Notes: generated by a model from the sequence alone, not told the origin. A DNA stretch of 64,000 nt from Spirochaetaceae bacterium (GCA_017622135.1 JAGARR010000029.1:1-64000), one strand, 5' to 3'; positions 41,275 through 50,482 are shown, counted from the first letter of the stretch. Numbers and translations are program-made.

Positions 41275-43176
41275 ATGATGTACGATGCCCAAACGGGATT
41301 TCAGTTAGGAGCCCCACAGATTGTTCCCCTGTCAGAAACAAGCCAGCTTCCTTCCTTTGAAGAAGTGAAAAAAGAATTTAGTTCAATGATTCTCTCTGCT
41401 TCTGGCTGGCGAAAAATTTTTGCTGTCTCTGGTGATGAAGAAGACCCTACAGAAGAAATTGGTGCTGCCAACAGTGTTCTTGCGGCCCTCATTGCCCAAG
41501 TTTTTGCAGACTACATTATCCAACGTTGTGGACCAGGCTGTAGGATTGCCCTTGGGCTTGATGCCCGCCCCTCCGGCACCAAAATTGGGGACATTATTGC
41601 CCGGGTTCTGGCAGGAAGGGGCATTGCCGTGGAGTACCTTTTCATCACCGCCGCACCGGAAATCATGGCCTACGCCCGCCAATTGGATGGCTTTGTCTAT
41701 GTTTCCGCCAGCCACAATCCCATTGGCCACAACGGAATCAAGTTCGGCCTCAACGATGGCGGCGTTCTTCCCGGTGAGGAAACAGCCAAGCTCACCGCAG
41801 CCTTCACCAGTCTCTGCGCCCAGGACGATGCAGCCGAGCTGGCGGTCCGACTGGTGGCCGCCTGTCCAAAGGAGTCCATCGAAAGGATTTTCGCCGAGAC
41901 TGCCGACTGCAAGGCTCGTGCTGTAGCAAGCTACAGGGATTTTACCCGCCTGGTTGTAGCTGGTACTGCCGATAAAGCCCAGCAGCAGGACTTCTTTAAT
42001 GCAGTTCGCAGCTCCACCAGGGAGCGTCCCATCATGGTGGCCTGCGACATGAACGGCTCCGCCCGCTGCCTTTCCATCGACAGCGACTTCCTGCAGGAAT
42101 GTGGCATCGGCTTTGTCGCCATCAACCACAAGCCCCGCCAGATTGCTCACGCAATTATTCCTGAGCCAGAAAATCTTGTTCACTGCGCAGCCTTTATGGA
42201 GAATCAAAAACCTTCTAACCCGGCCATCACCCTGGGCTACATGCCCGACTGCGACGGCGACCGGGGCAACATCGTCTACTGGGACGATGCCACCGGAAAG
42301 GCCCAGGTGCTCCAAGCCCAGGAGGTCTTCGCCCTCTCCGTGCTGGCGGAATTGGCCTATCTTGACTACCGTACCGAGCTTGACGGCTCCACCAATGTCC
42401 GGCCTGCCGTGTCCATCAACGACCCCACCTCCCTGCGGATTGACCACATTGCCGCCGCCTTCAGTGCCACAGTTTTCCGGGCCGAGGTGGGAGAGGCCAA
42501 TGTGGTGAACCTGGCGCGGGAGGCCCGAAGCCAAGGATTCACCGTTCCCATCTTGGGAGAGGGCTCCAACGGCGGCAACATCACCCATCCTGCAGCCGTC
42601 CGTGACCCCATCAACACCATCTTCGCCCTGGTCAAGCTCCTGTCCATCAGGGACACCACCTTGGCGGACGGCTCGGTGCGGTTGGGACTCTTCCACCGCT
42701 GGTGCAGAAAGTCTGCCCAGGAGTCAGCCTACCAGGAAGACTTCACCCTGTCAGACATCATCGCCACCCTGCCCCCCTACACCACCACCGGTGTCTCCGA
42801 GGACAGGGCCCTGCTCCACATCAAGGCCACAGACCACGGCCAGCTCAAATCACGATTCCAGAAGGAATTCGAGGCCAGCTGGCCACAGCGGAAGGAAAGA
42901 CTGCTGCAGGAGTACGGCATCGCCTCCTATGAGGCCATCTGCAACAACGGCACAAAGGAGACCCGCAACCTGACGGACTACAGTCTTTCCGGCAAGGGTG
43001 GACTGAAGATTCTGTTCAAGGATAGCCAGGACAAGCCCTGCGGCTACATCTGGATGCGGGGAAGCGGCACGGAGCCGGTGTTCAGGATTCTCTGCGATGT
43101 GCGGGGAAGCAACAAGACGATGGAGGCTGACTTGCTGGCCTGGGAGACAGAGCTTTTGGCCGCCGCCGACTGCTAG
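41275..43176 (+). CDS. Phosphoglucomutase/phosphomannomutase family enzyme
   Basis: This 633-residue alpha-D-phosphohexomutase interconverts sugar 1- and 6-phosphates. The phosphoserine loop VYVSASHNPIGHNGIKF is at about residue 142, the metal-binding DCDGDRGN loop at about 325, and the C-terminal phosphate-binding RGSGTEPVFRI near 598. Length exceeds the usual 450-580, with insertions between domains. Own promoter, strong ribosome site. Sugar specificity cannot be assigned; it would feed glucan, peptidoglycan or glycan precursor synthesis. Confidence 0.88.
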   Translation: MMYDAQTGFQLGAPQIVPLSETSQLPSFEEVKKEFSSMILSASGWRKIFAVSGDEEDPTEEIGAANSVLAALIAQVFADYIIQRCGPGCRIALGLDARPSGTKIGDIIARVLAGRGIAVEYLFITAAPEIMAYARQLDGFVYVSASHNPIGHNGIKFGLNDGGVLPGEETAKLTAAFTSLCAQDDAAELAVRLVAACPKESIERIFAETADCKARAVASYRDFTRLVVAGTADKAQQQDFFNAVRSSTRERPIMVACDMNGSARCLSIDSDFLQECGIGFVAINHKPRQIAHAIIPEPENLVHCAAFMENQKPSNPAITLGYMPDCDGDRGNIVYWDDATGKAQVLQAQEVFALSVLAELAYLDYRTELDGSTNVRPAVSINDPTSLRIDHIAAAFSATVFRAEVGEANVVNLAREARSQGFTVPILGEGSNGGNITHPAAVRDPINTIFALVKLLSIRDTTLADGSVRLGLFHRWCRKSAQESAYQEDFTLSDIIATLPPYTTTGVSEDRALLHIKATDHGQLKSRFQKEFEASWPQRKERLLQEYGIASYEAICNNGTKETRNLTDYSLSGKGGLKILFKDSQDKPCGYIWMRGSGTEPVFRILCDVRGSNKTMEADLLAWETELLAAADC

Positions 43177-43222
43177 ATACAGCTGCTAAAGCTACTGGAC
43201 ACGACAATCCCGGGCACAATTC

Positions 43223-43990
43223 CTAGCGACAAAGGAGCGAAAGAATCTCCGCCCGATGCTTTTGGGTGGCCTGGTCGGGGGAAATATAACGGCCTGCCAT
43301 GGGCAGCTCCTTTCCTGCTCCGGGAAAATCCCCCACCACCTGCAAGGGACTTCCAGAAAGCACCAGCACCCTGTGGGCCAGGGCCAGGGCCTCCGACACG
43401 TCGTGGGTCACCAGCACGGTAGTTCTGGGTGGCTGGTTCTGGCCGCCACACTGCCCTGCTCCCGCTCCCAGCAGCTCCTCTGTCAGCTCCATCAGCCGTA
43501 GCTTCAGCTTGATGTCCTGGGCTTGGAATGCCTCGTCCATCAGCAGGGTGGAGGAAGGATAGGCAAAGGCACGGGCAAGGGCACAGCGTTGTCTCTGGCC
43601 GCCGGAGCACTGGGACGGTAGGGAGGTAGCCTTTTCCTTCAGCTCCACCAGGTCAAGGAAGTGGTGGGCACGCTCCAAGGCGGCCTTCGTTCCCAGCAGG
43701 GATTCCATGGGTAGCATTATGTTCCGCTCAAGGGTGTACCAAGGCAAAAGCCTCGGCTCCTGAAAAAGGTAGGATACCGGCCCCACCCCCCTTATGGTTC
43801 CCCGGTCAGCAGGCAAGAGTCCCGCAAGACAATCCAGCAGGCTTGTCTTTCCAGCACCGGAGGCGCCCAGCAGGGCCGTCACCCTGCCCGCCTCCAGATT
43901 CAGGGAAAAGCCACTGAAAATCTGGTGACTTCCCCGACGCAGGTGCAAATCCTGGATATAGATTCCCGGCCGGTTCTTGCAAACACTCAT
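43223..43990 (-). CDS. ABC importer ATPase (SsuB/TauB type)
   Basis: This 255-residue ABC ATPase has Walker A LLGASGAGKTSLL near residue 41, Q-loop in SYLFQEPRLLPW, signature CSGGQRQRCALARA, Walker B STLLMDEAF, and the switch VLVTHDVSEAL. The Q-loop and overall form match nitrate/taurine/sulfonate importers. The start overlaps the permease gene by 4 nt. With the permease and binding protein upstream it forms a three-gene importer. The ligand is not evident. Confidence 0.9.
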   Translation of the reverse strand: MSVCKNRPGIYIQDLHLRRGSHQIFSGFSLNLEAGRVTALLGASGAGKTSLLDCLAGLLPADRGTIRGVGPVSYLFQEPRLLPWYTLERNIMLPMESLLGTKAALERAHHFLDLVELKEKATSLPSQCSGGQRQRCALARAFAYPSSTLLMDEAFQAQDIKLKLRLMELTEELLGAGAGQCGGQNQPPRTTVLVTHDVSEALALAHRVLVLSGSPLQVVGDFPGAGKELPMAGRYISPDQATQKHRAEILSLLCR

Positions 43991-44784
43991 GCCATCCTCC
44001 GCCGCCCTGCAGAAGCTTTGTCCCTACCAGCGGGCAAAAGACCAGCTTTCCGCAAAACCAAGGAAAACAGTCCCTCCAGCGTAAAGCTCATCGCCACCAG
44101 CACCAGTGTCACTGCAAAAACTTGTGTCGTCTCCACATGAACCTTGGCGCTCTGCAAAAGAGTTCCCGCAGCACGACGGGGAAGGCTCAGCACCTCTCCC
44201 GCCGCCACCACCTTCCAGCTCAGTCCGAAGGCAGAAAGGGCTCCAGAGAAAAAATATGATTTGCAGGAAGGAATATACAGATGACGAATCAGCTGGCGGC
44301 GAGAAAAGCCATAGGATCGGCAGCAGTCAAGGAGCTGCTGGTCACAGCTGAGGATTCCCGTCTCCACAGAGGAAATCATCACCGGAAGGCTCATGAGCAC
44401 CGCCACAAACACCGGCACAAAGGATGAGCCCAGCCAGAACAGGGCTAGCAGGATAAAGGACACCACGGGAGTGGCCCGTACCACTGCCAGGGGCAGCTCC
44501 AGCAGGTTGTGGAAGCTCCTGCTGACTCCGGCAGCCGCCCCCAAAAGACTCCCCACCGCCACGGAGAGCACAAAGGCTGCAAGGCTCCTGCAGGCGGTGG
44601 CCCCGACATGCTGCCAAAACAGGAGCTGGCCCAGGTTCTCTACAAGAACCTCCAGGGTTTGCCGTGGCAATGGCAGTATCAGGGACGAATCGATGGCTAC
44701 CGCCAGTCCCTGCCACAGGGCAAGCATCACCACTGCGGACAGAACCAGCGACACCCAGCGTCGGTGCAGGAGCCTTCCTATCAT
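43987..44784 (-). CDS. ABC importer permease
   Basis: This 265-residue inner-membrane permease has about six hydrophobic segments and the cytoplasmic EAA-type loop CCRSYGFSRRQLIRHLYIPS, typical of the SsuC/TauC family. The N-terminus LVLSAVVMLALWQGLAV is the first helix. It lies 10 nt after the binding-protein gene and overlaps the ATPase gene. Confidence 0.88.
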   Translation of the reverse strand: MIGRLLHRRWVSLVLSAVVMLALWQGLAVAIDSSLILPLPRQTLEVLVENLGQLLFWQHVGATACRSLAAFVLSVAVGSLLGAAAGVSRSFHNLLELPLAVVRATPVVSFILLALFWLGSSFVPVFVAVLMSLPVMISSVETGILSCDQQLLDCCRSYGFSRRQLIRHLYIPSCKSYFFSGALSAFGLSWKVVAAGEVLSLPRRAAGTLLQSAKVHVETTQVFAVTLVLVAMSFTLEGLFSLVLRKAGLLPAGRDKASAGRRRMA

Positions 44785-44794
44785 GATTCAGCTG

Positions 44795-45835
44795 TCACTC
44801 AAAGTAGAAGTCCTGGGCGGGAAGCTGTCCACCGATGGCGTCTGGGGCAAAGTCCAGGAAGATGGAGAACAAGCCTTCCAATGACTCCTGAGCCTGACGA
44901 GCGGGAACAAACACGTAGGCACCGTTGGGAATCACCTTGGTGGTAATGGGTGCCTGCAAGCCCAGGGTGTGCTTCTCCACCAAGGCACCTGCCTCGGCGG
45001 GATGTGCCAAGGTCCACTCCACCGCATCCCGGTAGGCTGCCAGAAGACTACGCACCAGATCAGGGGAAGAGGCTGCGAATTCCTTGCGGATAACTACCAC
45101 CGTCATGGGATAGTTGGCAGAAGCATCTCCTGTTACTGCCCGATACGCATCCTGCAGATTCACCGCCCGGCGGACAGCGGCATCCCTTGTGGTGGCTACA
45201 GTGGCAAAGGGCTCCGGCACCACAGCATACTGAATCCTTCCAGACAACAGGGCGGCAGCAATCTCTGCGGCAGGAATGGAGAAGTCCAGGGCCACGGAAT
45301 CTGCATCAGGCTCCAGGCCGTCGGCTGCAACCGCAATGCCATTGGCCTGCAGCAGATAGCGGAACAGGTACTCAGGGGTGGCACCCTGACCTGCCACGTT
45401 CACCGTCTTTCCCTTCAGGTCTGCCAGTGAATTCACCTGGCCATCCTTGGTGATGAGGTTCAGCATTCCCTCCCCCACCACGGCTCCAACCAGAAGAGCT
45501 CCATTGTTCTTTGAAAAGACCTTGGCCGCCACATTGGGAGGAAGGATTCCCACATCCACCTCGCCCTTCAACAGCTTGGGCAAAAGTACATCGGCCCCGA
45601 CGGCAGTCTGAAAGTCGAACTCAGCTCCCTCCACCACCGGCTTGTTCTCGAACAGATAGGCCATGGGGATGCCGCTGGGACCATTCAAGGCGGCCACATT
45701 TACCTTCCGGCTCCCGGCAGAAGCCGCCTCTGCTGCGACGGGCTCCTCACGCTTTCCACCGGCAAATGCCGTGGTCACTGCCAGCAACAGGACGCTGGAC
45801 AGCACAACAACACGAACCAGAATATGTCTCTTCAT
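44795..45835 (-). CDS. ABC importer periplasmic binding protein
   Basis: This 346-residue binding protein starts at 45835, where GGAGG is 7 nt before ATG. A signal peptide ends near AFAGGKREE, a cleavage region common in treponemes; no lipobox cysteine is seen. The body has NMT1/SsuA-like features: PSGIPMAYLFEN, LLKGEVDVGILPPN, and TVVVIRKEFAASSPDLVRSLL. It delivers a small anion or vitamin-like ligand to the downstream permease; identity unknown. Confidence 0.85.
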   Translation of the reverse strand: MKRHILVRVVVLSSVLLLAVTTAFAGGKREEPVAAEAASAGSRKVNVAALNGPSGIPMAYLFENKPVVEGAEFDFQTAVGADVLLPKLLKGEVDVGILPPNVAAKVFSKNNGALLVGAVVGEGMLNLITKDGQVNSLADLKGKTVNVAGQGATPEYLFRYLLQANGIAVAADGLEPDADSVALDFSIPAAEIAAALLSGRIQYAVVPEPFATVATTRDAAVRRAVNLQDAYRAVTGDASANYPMTVVVIRKEFAASSPDLVRSLLAAYRDAVEWTLAHPAEAGALVEKHTLGLQAPITTKVIPNGAYVFVPARQAQESLEGLFSIFLDFAPDAIGGQLPAQDFYFE

Positions 45836-45939
45836 AATAAAACCTCCATAATAAACATAAAATCTAGGGCTGCCAAAAGGCAAGCCTTTCAGCAACCCCG
45901 CTTATCGAGCATTTTCATTGCAAGACAGACTGATAGAGT
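45836..45939 (-). other. Spacer with a hairpin between avtA and the importer operon
   Basis: On the minus strand GGCTTGCC, TTTT, GGCAGCC can fold into a short hairpin just before the importer ribosome site. It could be a weak avtA terminator or a leader structure. I could not match it to a known riboswitch class. Confidence 0.35.
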
Positions 45940-47232
45940 CTATCTATTTTCCTTGTAGATTTCAGCCAGCAGACGGAGTCCTTCCCGCACCTCGTCTTCC
46001 GGACCGGAATAGTTGAGCCGTAGACACTTGTCATAATGGCCGTGACACTGGGCAACGGGATCCTCCACTCCAAAGAAAAAGTACTCACCCGGCACTGTCA
46101 CCACGCCCCGCTCCTTCAGCTTCTTGTAGAGCTCCAGAGTAGTGATCTTCAAGTCCCGCAGGTAGAGCCACAAAAAGATGGCCCCCTCACTACGGTGTAC
46201 CCAGAAATCTCCGCCGGCAAAGAACTCATGAATCCAGGCCACCGCCTGCTGGGACTTCTTCTGGTAGAAGGGCTGCACGTAATTTTTTGCTACCTGCACA
46301 ATTTCTCCCGTGGCGATACAATTGCGGGCAATCTCCTGCCCACCAGAACCAGAGGCCAGGGCGGCAATGGCGTTCACATTGGACAGGGCGGCGGCAATCT
46401 CAGGCTTTGCCACAATGATTCCGGTACGGAAGGATGGCAGTCCAATCTTTGACAGGCTCATGGAAAGCACCACGGACTCGTCCCAGTAGGGGGCGGCATC
46501 ATCGATGAACACAATGTCGGGGAAGGGCAGGCCGTAGGCGTTGTCCACAAGGAGGGGAATTCCATACTGTGAGGCCAAGGATGCCAGCCGATGGATTTCG
46601 CTATCTGTCAGTACATTTCCCGTGGGATTGGTGGGACGTGATACGCACATGGCCCCCACATCATCGTGGTTCTCAAGATGGGACTCCAACAGCTCAAAGT
46701 CGATGAAATACTTGAAGCTGTGGTCGTCGTAGTACTGGCAGCGGGCAGGAATAGACACCATGGTATCAGACTCCAGTCCCTGGTCCGCATAGCCCACATA
46801 CTCAGGCACCAGAGGGAAAAGAATCTTTTTCCGGCGAACGCTGCCGTCACTGACAGTGAAGGTGCCGGAGAAAAGGTTAAACAGGTAGAAGAAGGCAGAC
46901 TGGCTGCCGTTGGTGATAGCGATGTTTTCCGGTCCCACCTTCCAGCCGTAGGTGGTGGAAAGGAAGCTGGCCATGGCATCAATAAAGCCAATTCTGCCTT
47001 GAGGCGGGTCGTAGAGAGAAATCAACTTCTCAAAGCCATCCTCCTCTGCCATAATCCGCTCCATCTCACGGCGGAACATAGCCTCCGCCTCAGGAACACG
47101 GGCAGGATTTCCACCTCCCAGACGATAGGGTGTCACACCCTCTGGCAGCGGACGACCCAAGTCATCCATCAGCTGCAAAATGCCGGAATGACCGGTAAGT
47201 TTCCGGCCAAAGTCAGAAAATGAGTGGTTCAT
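45940..47232 (-). CDS. avtA: Valine-pyruvate aminotransferase
   Basis: This 430-residue fold-type I PLP enzyme is of the AvtA family. The pyridoxal lysine lies in LSMSLSKIGLPSFRTG, and the N-terminus SDFGRKLTGHSGILQLMDDLG with YRLGGGNPARVPE is diagnostic for AvtA. SRPTNPTGNVLTD and LLVDNAYGLPFPD supply further PLP contacts. It transfers amino groups between valine/alanine and pyruvate or ketoisovalerate. It lies 6 nt after the bactofilin gene. Confidence 0.9.
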   Translation of the reverse strand: MNHSFSDFGRKLTGHSGILQLMDDLGRPLPEGVTPYRLGGGNPARVPEAEAMFRREMERIMAEEDGFEKLISLYDPPQGRIGFIDAMASFLSTTYGWKVGPENIAITNGSQSAFFYLFNLFSGTFTVSDGSVRRKKILFPLVPEYVGYADQGLESDTMVSIPARCQYYDDHSFKYFIDFELLESHLENHDDVGAMCVSRPTNPTGNVLTDSEIHRLASLASQYGIPLLVDNAYGLPFPDIVFIDDAAPYWDESVVLSMSLSKIGLPSFRTGIIVAKPEIAAALSNVNAIAALASGSGGQEIARNCIATGEIVQVAKNYVQPFYQKKSQQAVAWIHEFFAGGDFWVHRSEGAIFLWLYLRDLKITTLELYKKLKERGVVTVPGEYFFFGVEDPVAQCHGHYDKCLRLNYSGPEDEVREGLRLLAEIYKENR

Positions 47233-47238
47233 AGTTGT

Positions 47239-47652
47239 CTACTCTCTATATATTGTGCAAGCTTTCTTATATTCAGCGGCGGTGAGGGAAAAGATGTCCA
47301 CATCGGGAGAAGCCTCCAGCATGGTCACCTGACCGTGGAAATCCACATTGTCGTCAATTCGCAGCCGCAGGGCAGAAACATCCCCCACCACACGGCTACC
47401 GGAGGCAATCTCAAGCTTTGATGCTGCATGCAAGTCGCCGGTAACAGCTCCTGCCACAAAGATTGAGTCGGCGGCAATCTGAGAAACCTGGCACTTGGCT
47501 GTCTTGTCAATCCGAAGGTTGCCGGAAGACTGAATCTTTCCCTCGAATATACCGGTGATAACCAAGTTGTCGCTGAATTCCAGCTCACCGACAAATTCCG
47601 TTTTTTGACCAAGGACGGTAACATTACCTTCCTTCATATTGAATGAGTACAT
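47239..47652 (-). CDS. Bactofilin (polymer-forming cytoskeletal protein)
   Basis: This 137-residue protein has the bactofilin beta-helix pattern: short repeats such as LVITGIFEGKIQSSGNLRIDKTAKCQV and GAVTGDLHAASKLEIASGSRVVGDVSA. Bactofilins polymerise without nucleotides and organise cell shape or envelope machinery. It is in a treponemal context between lnt and avtA. The start could also be five codons inside. Confidence 0.88.
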   Translation of the reverse strand: MYSFNMKEGNVTVLGQKTEFVGELEFSDNLVITGIFEGKIQSSGNLRIDKTAKCQVSQIAADSIFVAGAVTGDLHAASKLEIASGSRVVGDVSALRLRIDDNVDFHGQVTMLEASPDVDIFSLTAAEYKKACTIYRE

Positions 47653-47664
47653 GAACTTCCTCTC

Positions 47665-49332
47665 TTATGTTCTTACTTTTCGGAGCATCCTTGCCAGCAG
47701 TCCCGCCAGAAGCAGAAGGATGGCGGCCAGGGCAAAAATCACTCCCACGTAATCTCCCAGACGAGTATACACTGTTTTCTCAGTTTTATCCAGAACGGGT
47801 ATCGAACCCACCAGATAGGTCTCCACGAAAGGCTCCGCCATGGCAAGAATCCTTCCGTTGGGATCGATAATGCAGGTCTGGCCGGTGGTGGTGGAGCGCA
47901 CCGTAGGAACTCGATTCTCCACGGAACGGAACACCGCCATGGAAAGGTGCTGGTACTGGCAGGCCAGACTCTTTGACCAGGCGTCATTAGAAAGATTCAC
48001 AAAGGCCTGTGCACCAGCATTCACAAACCGGCGGCCCACAAAGCCAAAGGTGTCCTCAAAGCAGATGGGAGTACTGAATCGCAGGCCATCAACCTCGAAG
48101 ACAACGGGCTCCACCCCCGGCTCCCACATGTGGGTGTCGCCGTTCAGCAGCATCTGGTATAGCTGGGGAAACTGCTTGTCAAAGGGGAAGTACTCCGTAA
48201 AGGGCACCAGCTTCATCTTGCCGTAGATATCGGGAGTCGGTGGCAGGGTGTTCTCCCCCGGCTTGAACAGCAGCACTGCATTATAGTCCAGAATCCTGTT
48301 GCCCACCCCATCAACACCGTGGTCATTTCCAATCACAAAGGGGACGGGAGCCCTGTCCAGATACTGCAGAAGCTCCTGCACTAGCTGGAACTTATCCCGT
48401 TCATACCGATGCCGGTAGTGCCAGGCTATGCGAGGCACAAAGGCCGTCTCAGGCCACACCACAAAGTCCACCTGGGGATTTTGAGCAAGGGCCTGGTCGG
48501 AAAGCCTCATCAGAGTCCTCAAGTCCCGCTGGTAGGCAGTCATTCCACCAACCCAGGGGTCCGAATTCTGCTGAATCAGAGCCACCTCAACCTGAGTCTC
48601 CTGGGAATAGTCCACCGGAGACACGAAGCCGTACACCAGCACCCCCGCAAAAACCACCAGCCAGCAGCAGCCGGAAATCCAGTGGCCCCTACAGGCGGCA
48701 GGAAGGGCACGCACCAAGGCCCTAAACCTGCAACCGCAGCCCTCCACATCCCTGTTTCGGTAGGCATCTACAATGACTGCCGTAAACCAGGCAGAGGTAA
48801 AGGTAATGAGGGCATCCAGCCCCCAGACTCCCACCACATCCACAATCTGAATCAGCGGTGTCCACCGCCAATGGGAATATGACAGGACTCCGTAGTGGAA
48901 GCCGGAAAACCCCAAGGTCTTCACAAAGTCGTAGGCGCACCACACCACGCCCTGCACCAGCCAGCCCCACTTGGGAAAGAGGGAGGCGGCGGCTTTCAGC
49001 AGAGGAAAGGCCACCATCAGGTACAGGCCATACATAAAGGAGATGACAAAGATTCCCAAGGGATGGAAGGTGGCCAGCCAATAGGTAAAAAGACAATAAG
49101 CTCCCACACCATAGGCAATGCCAAAAAGCCAGACGGTCTTCCAGGATACAAAACGTACCAGAAGGAACACGGGAACTAATGCAAAATATGCCAAGAAGGG
49201 AATACCTTGAACCGTCAGCAGATTAGGTTGTGGAAGGGCAAAAAGAATAATAGAAATGACAAGGAGAGAAAGAGCAATGCCACATCTAGCAAGCAAAGAA
49301 TGTGAATCAGTTTTTTGGCACCGCTCCACCAT
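47665..49332 (-). CDS. lnt: Apolipoprotein N-acyltransferase
   Basis: This 555-residue inner-membrane enzyme adds the third acyl chain to lipoproteins. It has about six N-terminal membrane helices followed by a nitrilase-like periplasmic domain with the Glu-Lys-Cys triad: Glu in VWPETAF (about residue 295), Lys in GKMKLVPFTEYFPF (about 372), Cys in PICFEDTF (about 422). Gene order HU-lnt-bactofilin is close-packed, suggesting an operon starting at rpsT. Confidence 0.93.
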   Translation of the reverse strand: MVERCQKTDSHSLLARCGIALSLLVISIILFALPQPNLLTVQGIPFLAYFALVPVFLLVRFVSWKTVWLFGIAYGVGAYCLFTYWLATFHPLGIFVISFMYGLYLMVAFPLLKAAASLFPKWGWLVQGVVWCAYDFVKTLGFSGFHYGVLSYSHWRWTPLIQIVDVVGVWGLDALITFTSAWFTAVIVDAYRNRDVEGCGCRFRALVRALPAACRGHWISGCCWLVVFAGVLVYGFVSPVDYSQETQVEVALIQQNSDPWVGGMTAYQRDLRTLMRLSDQALAQNPQVDFVVWPETAFVPRIAWHYRHRYERDKFQLVQELLQYLDRAPVPFVIGNDHGVDGVGNRILDYNAVLLFKPGENTLPPTPDIYGKMKLVPFTEYFPFDKQFPQLYQMLLNGDTHMWEPGVEPVVFEVDGLRFSTPICFEDTFGFVGRRFVNAGAQAFVNLSNDAWSKSLACQYQHLSMAVFRSVENRVPTVRSTTTGQTCIIDPNGRILAMAEPFVETYLVGSIPVLDKTEKTVYTRLGDYVGVIFALAAILLLLAGLLARMLRKVRT

Positions 49333-49341
49333 AAACGGATG

Positions 49342-49650
49342 TTACTCCTCTACAGATAAATTCCAAACAGCTTTTTTCAAATCTTGGCCAGAACGGAATG
49401 CAACGATATAGTGTGGTGGAACAGAAAGACTGTCACCAGTCTTTGGATTGCGTGCCTTCTTCCGTTCCTTACGGAGACGCAGTTCAAAGGTTCCGAAACC
49501 ACGCAACTCGATTGTAGAACCATCCTTCAAAGCAAGCTTAAGCTGCTCTAAGGCTGACTCAAACACTTCCTGTACAACACGTTTCTCGTGGCCGGTATCC
49601 TGACGGATTCCATCCACCAAGTCATATTTAGTTACCTTTTTTGACTGCAT
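49342..49650 (-). CDS. HU/IHF-family DNA-binding protein
   Basis: The 102-residue product, started at 49650, has the HU fold: a helical YDLVDGIRQDTGHEKRVVQEVFESAL, then the GFGTFELRLRKERKKARNPKTG arm motif. HU proteins bend DNA and organise the nucleoid. The longer in-frame start adds a non-homologous 24-residue stretch without a ribosome site. It lies 80 nt after rpsT and 9 nt before lnt. Confidence 0.9.
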   Translation of the reverse strand: MQSKKVTKYDLVDGIRQDTGHEKRVVQEVFESALEQLKLALKDGSTIELRGFGTFELRLRKERKKARNPKTGDSLSVPPHYIVAFRSGQDLKKAVWNLSVEE

Positions 49651-49730
49651 AAAATTCTCATCCAAATCTTTTTTCAAAAAGTAATTTTTAACGAGGGACA
49701 CTGTATCACTACAATATCCCATCCGTTACC

Positions 49731-50015
49731 TTAGTTTGCAGCGGCAGCACCGAATGAAACATTATACAGTTTCATCATCCGAGACTTTTTCCGTGACACA
49801 GAATTCTTGGACAAAATGCCCTTGCCAGCGGCAGTATCCAGCTCCTTTACAAGAGCCCTCAACAGCTGGGAGGCAAGCTCAGAATCCTTGGCATGCACTG
49901 CCTCAACATATTTCCGAGCGCTTGTCCGAACAGAACTCTTAGCTGACTTGTTGCGCATACGGCGAACTTCACTCTGCTTATGTCTCTTCTCTGCAGAAGA
50001 ATGCTTTGTGGCCAA
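49731..50015 (-). CDS. rpsT: Ribosomal protein S20, TTG start
   Basis: This 94-residue basic protein begins MATKHSSAEKRHKQSEVRRMRNKSAKS, the S20 signature, and binds 16S rRNA early in 30S assembly. The only start that gives the correct N-terminus is TTG (50015-50013), with a GGGGG ribosome site 6 nt upstream. E. coli rpsT also starts with UUG, which is linked to its translational autoregulation. A TTGACT-17-TAGCAT promoter and an 18-nt palindrome lie upstream. Confidence 0.93.
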   Translation of the reverse strand: MATKHSSAEKRHKQSEVRRMRNKSAKSSVRTSARKYVEAVHAKDSELASQLLRALVKELDTAAGKGILSKNSVSRKKSRMMKLYNVSFGAAAAN

Positions 50016-50045
50016 AAGAAACCCCCAAAAAAAGATACTTGCACA

Positions 50046-50063
50046 TGTGTTCTACAGAACACA
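50046..50063. promoter_or_regulatory. Palindrome at the rpsT transcription start
   Basis: TGTGTTCT-AC-AGAACACA is a perfect 8+8 palindrome placed a few nt after the predicted start of rpsT transcription. It could be an operator or a 5' mRNA hairpin. Confidence 0.5.
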
Positions 50064-50071
50064 GTCATGTC

Positions 50072-50100
50072 ATGCTACCAAAAACAATGAAGTTAGTCAA
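50072..50100 (-). promoter_or_regulatory. Promoter of the rpsT operon
   Basis: On the minus strand TTGACT (50100-50095) and TAGCAT (50077-50072) are 17 nt apart. Confidence 0.7.
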
Positions 50101-50146
50101 GCGAACTTTAACATTTGTAAGACTTTATGTTAGAATATCAACAGTA

Positions 50147-50175
50147 TTGACAACAGGGCCACATTGAGATATTAT
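50147..50175 (+). promoter_or_regulatory. Promoter of the small zinc-ribbon gene
   Basis: TTGACA (50147-50152) and TATTAT (50170-50175) are 17 nt apart, an almost consensus promoter, divergent from rpsT. Confidence 0.85.
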
Positions 50176-50215
50176 CTTTCAATAATCGATTATATCCTAA
50201 GACAGGAGGCTAGCC

Positions 50216-50386
50216 ATGGCTGGAGCAAGTAAGAACTCACGTACTACCGTTACCACCCATAAATTCAACTGCACATGCGGTGGAGAGGTTGTGATGAAGA
50301 CATTGTTTGAGAAGGGCAGACTGAAGAACGTCGCCGAATGCACACAGTGCAAGCGCGTCGAGCGCCGCCCCAAGGACTTTAAATAA
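50216..50386 (+). CDS. 56-residue zinc-ribbon protein
   Basis: A 56-codon gene with AGGAGG 6 nt before the ATG, a near-consensus promoter and a terminator. The product begins MAGASKNSRTTVTTHKFNC and has two cysteine pairs, CTC and CTQC about 20 residues apart, then a basic tail RVERRPKDFK. Size, charge and ribosomal-protein context suggest a small RNA- or ribosome-binding protein. It is not L31 or L33 by sequence, and I do not recognise a named family. Confidence 0.8.
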   Translation: MAGASKNSRTTVTTHKFNCTCGGEVVMKTLFEKGRLKNVAECTQCKRVERRPKDFK

Positions 50387-50444
50387 ATCGTTCCTTGCAG
50401 TTGATTTCACCTTGATTGAAACCGACTGGTTTTCTCACATAGGA

Positions 50445-50482
50445 AAGGCTATCCAGAGTTTTTCTCAGGATAGCCTTTTTTT
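50445..50482 (+). terminator. Rho-independent terminator of the zinc-ribbon gene
   Basis: Stem AAGGCTATCC/GGATAGCCTT, 13-nt loop, long T-run. Confidence 0.9.

Noticed and set aside
45850-45900. Riboswitch before the ABC importer
   Set aside because: Only a short hairpin is present; no TPP, cobalamin, SAM or other conserved core could be matched.
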